The position numbers and the translations under genes are program-made. From positions 1 to 35,498 of the forward strand of contig BNUW01000005.1 in NCBI GenBank assembly GCA_025997655.1: DNA of 35,498 bases. Reading direction: 5' to 3'. The notes under the pieces are model-generated. The model was not told where the DNA came from, made no database searches, and saw nothing but the letters and a program-made list of their open reading frames with translations. This stretch comes from Spirochaetia bacterium (GTDB taxonomy: Bacteria; Spirochaetota; Spirochaetia; Treponematales; Breznakiellaceae). This document shows positions 34,236-35,498 of this stretch, in pieces; position 1 is the first letter of the stretch; every line of letters begins with the position of its first letter.

Positions 34236-34997
34236 CTAGTTTCTGTCCCGGTACTGGTTGGGGCTCAGGCCCGTGTATTGCCGGAAGATCTTTATAAAAT
34301 ACTGGACATTGTCATAACCGACACGGCCCGCTATCTCGTACACCTTCAGGGTGGGGTCTTTCATCAGTTCAACCGCTTTTCCGATACGGTAACGGGCAAG
34401 ATAATGGGTAAAGGATTCGCCCGTTTCTTCGCGAAAGATTTTGCTGAAATAAGACGTATTGAGCGTGATGCTCTCCGCCACATCCCGCTGGGTTATGGGG
34501 TTCGTGTAATGTTCGTCGATGAAGCCTTTTGCCTTCTCTATCATTTTTTTCATTCTGCCGCTTTGGCTTTTATTTTTTTCAATAGCGGAAGGCGGCGGCC
34601 CCAGACGAATATAGCCTGATTCAATCTCTATCTGCCTGATACATTTTTTTACCACCTCAATCATTTCACTGTTTTCAACCGGTTTCAGAATGTAGTCAAA
34701 CACCCCCAGTTTGATGGCTTTCTGGGCGTAAGAAAAATCGTTGTACCCGCTGATAATAATTATCTTTGGATTGATACCGCATTCCTTTATGGCTATGATG
34801 AATTCCAGACCGCTGACAGCGGGCATACGGATATCGGTGAGTACAATATCGGGCCTCCGGGATTTGCAGAGTTCCAGCGCTTCTTCCCCGTCCGAAGCCT
34901 GTCCCGCCACCGTAACGCCGATCTCTTCCCAGTTGATAGAATTGATAATCCGTTCCCGAATCCAGCGCTCATCATCGGCTACAATCATGGTATACAC
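34236..34997 (-). CDS. Response regulator with AraC-type DNA-binding domain (YesN-like)
   Basis: The 253-residue protein has a receiver domain (1-about 120) with the acidic pocket D8-D9, phospho-acceptor D55 (VLTDIRMPA), and K105 (DYILKPVE). The C-terminal about 105 residues form an AraC double helix-turn-helix, with ITQRDVAESITLNTSYFSKIF and YEIAGRVGYDNVQYFIKIFRQYTGLSP. It lies 12 bases downstream of the kinase gene on the same strand, a YesM/YesN pair; such pairs often control sugar uptake genes, but no target is visible here. Confidence 0.95.
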   Translation of the reverse strand: MYTMIVADDERWIRERIINSINWEEIGVTVAGQASDGEEALELCKSRRPDIVLTDIRMPAVSGLEFIIAIKECGINPKIIIISGYNDFSYAQKAIKLGVFDYILKPVENSEMIEVVKKCIRQIEIESGYIRLGPPPSAIEKNKSQSGRMKKMIEKAKGFIDEHYTNPITQRDVAESITLNTSYFSKIFREETGESFTHYLARYRIGKAVELMKDPTLKVYEIAGRVGYDNVQYFIKIFRQYTGLSPNQYRDRN

Positions 34998-35009
34998 GGC
35001 GCGCCTCTT

Positions 35010-35435
35010 TTATACGGATAACCGGATAGGAATAGAAACGGTCACCGTTGTTCCCTTGCCCCAGGCGCTGTCAAGGTGAAGCCCGTACTGCGTGCCGTAC
35101 CTGAGGATGAGCTGCTTGTTCAGGGTTCTGAGGGCAAAGTTATCCGTATCCCCGTTCCGGTCCCTGTTGATGGAGTCCCTGAGGGATCGCAGATGTTCTT
35201 CGGTCATACCGACTCCGTCATCGCTGATCCGTATATAGAGCGTATCCCCCTCTGTCTGACAACTGATGTTTAAATGGCCCTTGCCCTTTTTCCGTTCCAT
35301 TCCGTGGAATATCGAATTTTCCACTATGGGCTGGAGCAGCAGCTTTGGTATGCTTATATCCTTGTACTCTTCGGGAACGGAGATCGTATATTCAATTTTA
35401 TTATTGAACCTGATGTTCTGGATGATGAGGAAATT
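35010..35435 (-). CDS. Sensor histidine kinase (YesM-type), C-terminal part
   Basis: On - the frame reads NFLIIQNIRFNNKIEYTISV at its upstream limit, then the N box QPIVENSIFHGME, G1 DDGVGM and G2 GKGTTVTV, and stops at 35010. This is the ATPase domain plus the end of the linker of the LytS/YesM kinase family. Upstream the frame meets TGA at 35436-35438, and the region that should hold the histidine box is absent on this strand. The preceding kinase segment is instead found on + from 35421. The gene as assembled cannot make a full kinase. Confidence 0.85.
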   Translation of the reverse strand, partial: NFLIIQNIRFNNKIEYTISVPEEYKDISIPKLLLQPIVENSIFHGMERKKGKGHLNISCQTEGDTLYIRISDDGVGMTEEHLRSLRDSINRDRNGDTDNFALRTLNKQLILRYGTQYGLHLDSAWGKGTTVTVSIPIRLSV

Positions 35436-35498
35436 TCAAAAATCGTAGCGGCGCTCTCAAAGTTTTTCCGCATAGCCTTGAGCGAGGGGAAGCCGGAC
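35421..35498 (+). pseudogene. Inverted fragment of a YesM-type histidine kinase at the window edge
   Basis: Read on +, this end gives DDEEISKIVAALSKFFRIAL then SEGKPD, up to the last base. It matches the YesM-family stretch that normally lies about 20 residues before NYLxIQxxRF, which is precisely where the - strand kinase fragment starts. The two parts face opposite ways and meet at the palindrome GAAATTTC (35430-35437). Confidence 0.75.

Noticed and set aside
1..35498. tRNA, rRNA, CRISPR or IS elements
   Set aside because: No cloverleaf-like sequence, no regularly spaced direct repeats apart from the 42-bp coding repeats, and no transposase were seen.

Overview
This window looks like chromosomal DNA from a spirochete, most likely a Treponema of the termite-gut type (inference; no 16S is present). 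The reasons are: tuf heads the S10 ribosomal operon; secY is followed directly by rpmJ-rpsM with no adk, map or infA between; an archaeal/V-type ATPase operon is present where a bacterium would usually carry F-type genes; and base composition is moderately GC-rich. No rRNA, tRNA, CRISPR array or insertion sequence was recognised.

Left part, 1-16227, all on +: the 3' end of rpsL, then rpsG, a 501-base non-coding spacer, and the complete tuf-S10-spc-alpha supercluster (tuf, rpsJ, rplC, D, W, B, rpsS, rplV, rpsC, rplP, rpmC, rpsQ, rplN, X, E, rpsN, H, rplF, R, rpsE, rpmD, rplO, secY, rpmJ, rpsM, K, D, rpoA, rplQ). It ends with a small uncharacterised zinc-ribbon gene. Strong sigma-70-like promoters lie before tuf (TTGCAC-N17-TATACT) and before rpmJ (TTGACG-N17-TATAAT), so the alpha operon can be transcribed separately. 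rpsL appears to carry a one-base frameshift.

Middle, 16390-20623, on -: a translation/stress operon read leftwards: a 56-residue Cys-rich protein, prfA (RF1), prmC (which methylates RF1) and a Rel-type (p)ppGpp synthetase whose hydrolase domain has lost its metal-binding HD residues. It meets the ribosomal cluster head-on at a long imperfect inverted repeat that probably terminates transcription both ways.

Right part, 20736-34102, on +: a membrane-anchored protein and a proline-rich repeat lipoprotein with a tetratricopeptide-like end, an aldo/keto reductase with a 4Fe-4S tail, secG, a PtsN-like EIIA protein, and eight V-type ATPase genes in the order G/H-like, C, I, K, F, E, A, B. The central-stalk subunit D is not in the window. 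argF follows, then an AT-rich orphan antitoxin whose PIN-toxin partner survives only as a 17-codon stub.

Right edge, 34236-35498, on -: a YesN/YesM-type two-component pair. The response regulator is intact. The histidine kinase gene is broken near 35430: beyond this point the kinase sequence continues on the opposite strand, which indicates an inversion or a chimeric assembly.

The most noteworthy signals are the inverted kinase, the rpsL frameshift, the toxin stub, the V-ATPase without D, the Rel with a dead hydrolase, several very short palindromes scattered in and between genes, and three genes whose predicted promoters sit so close to an SD-less ATG that leaderless mRNAs are likely.
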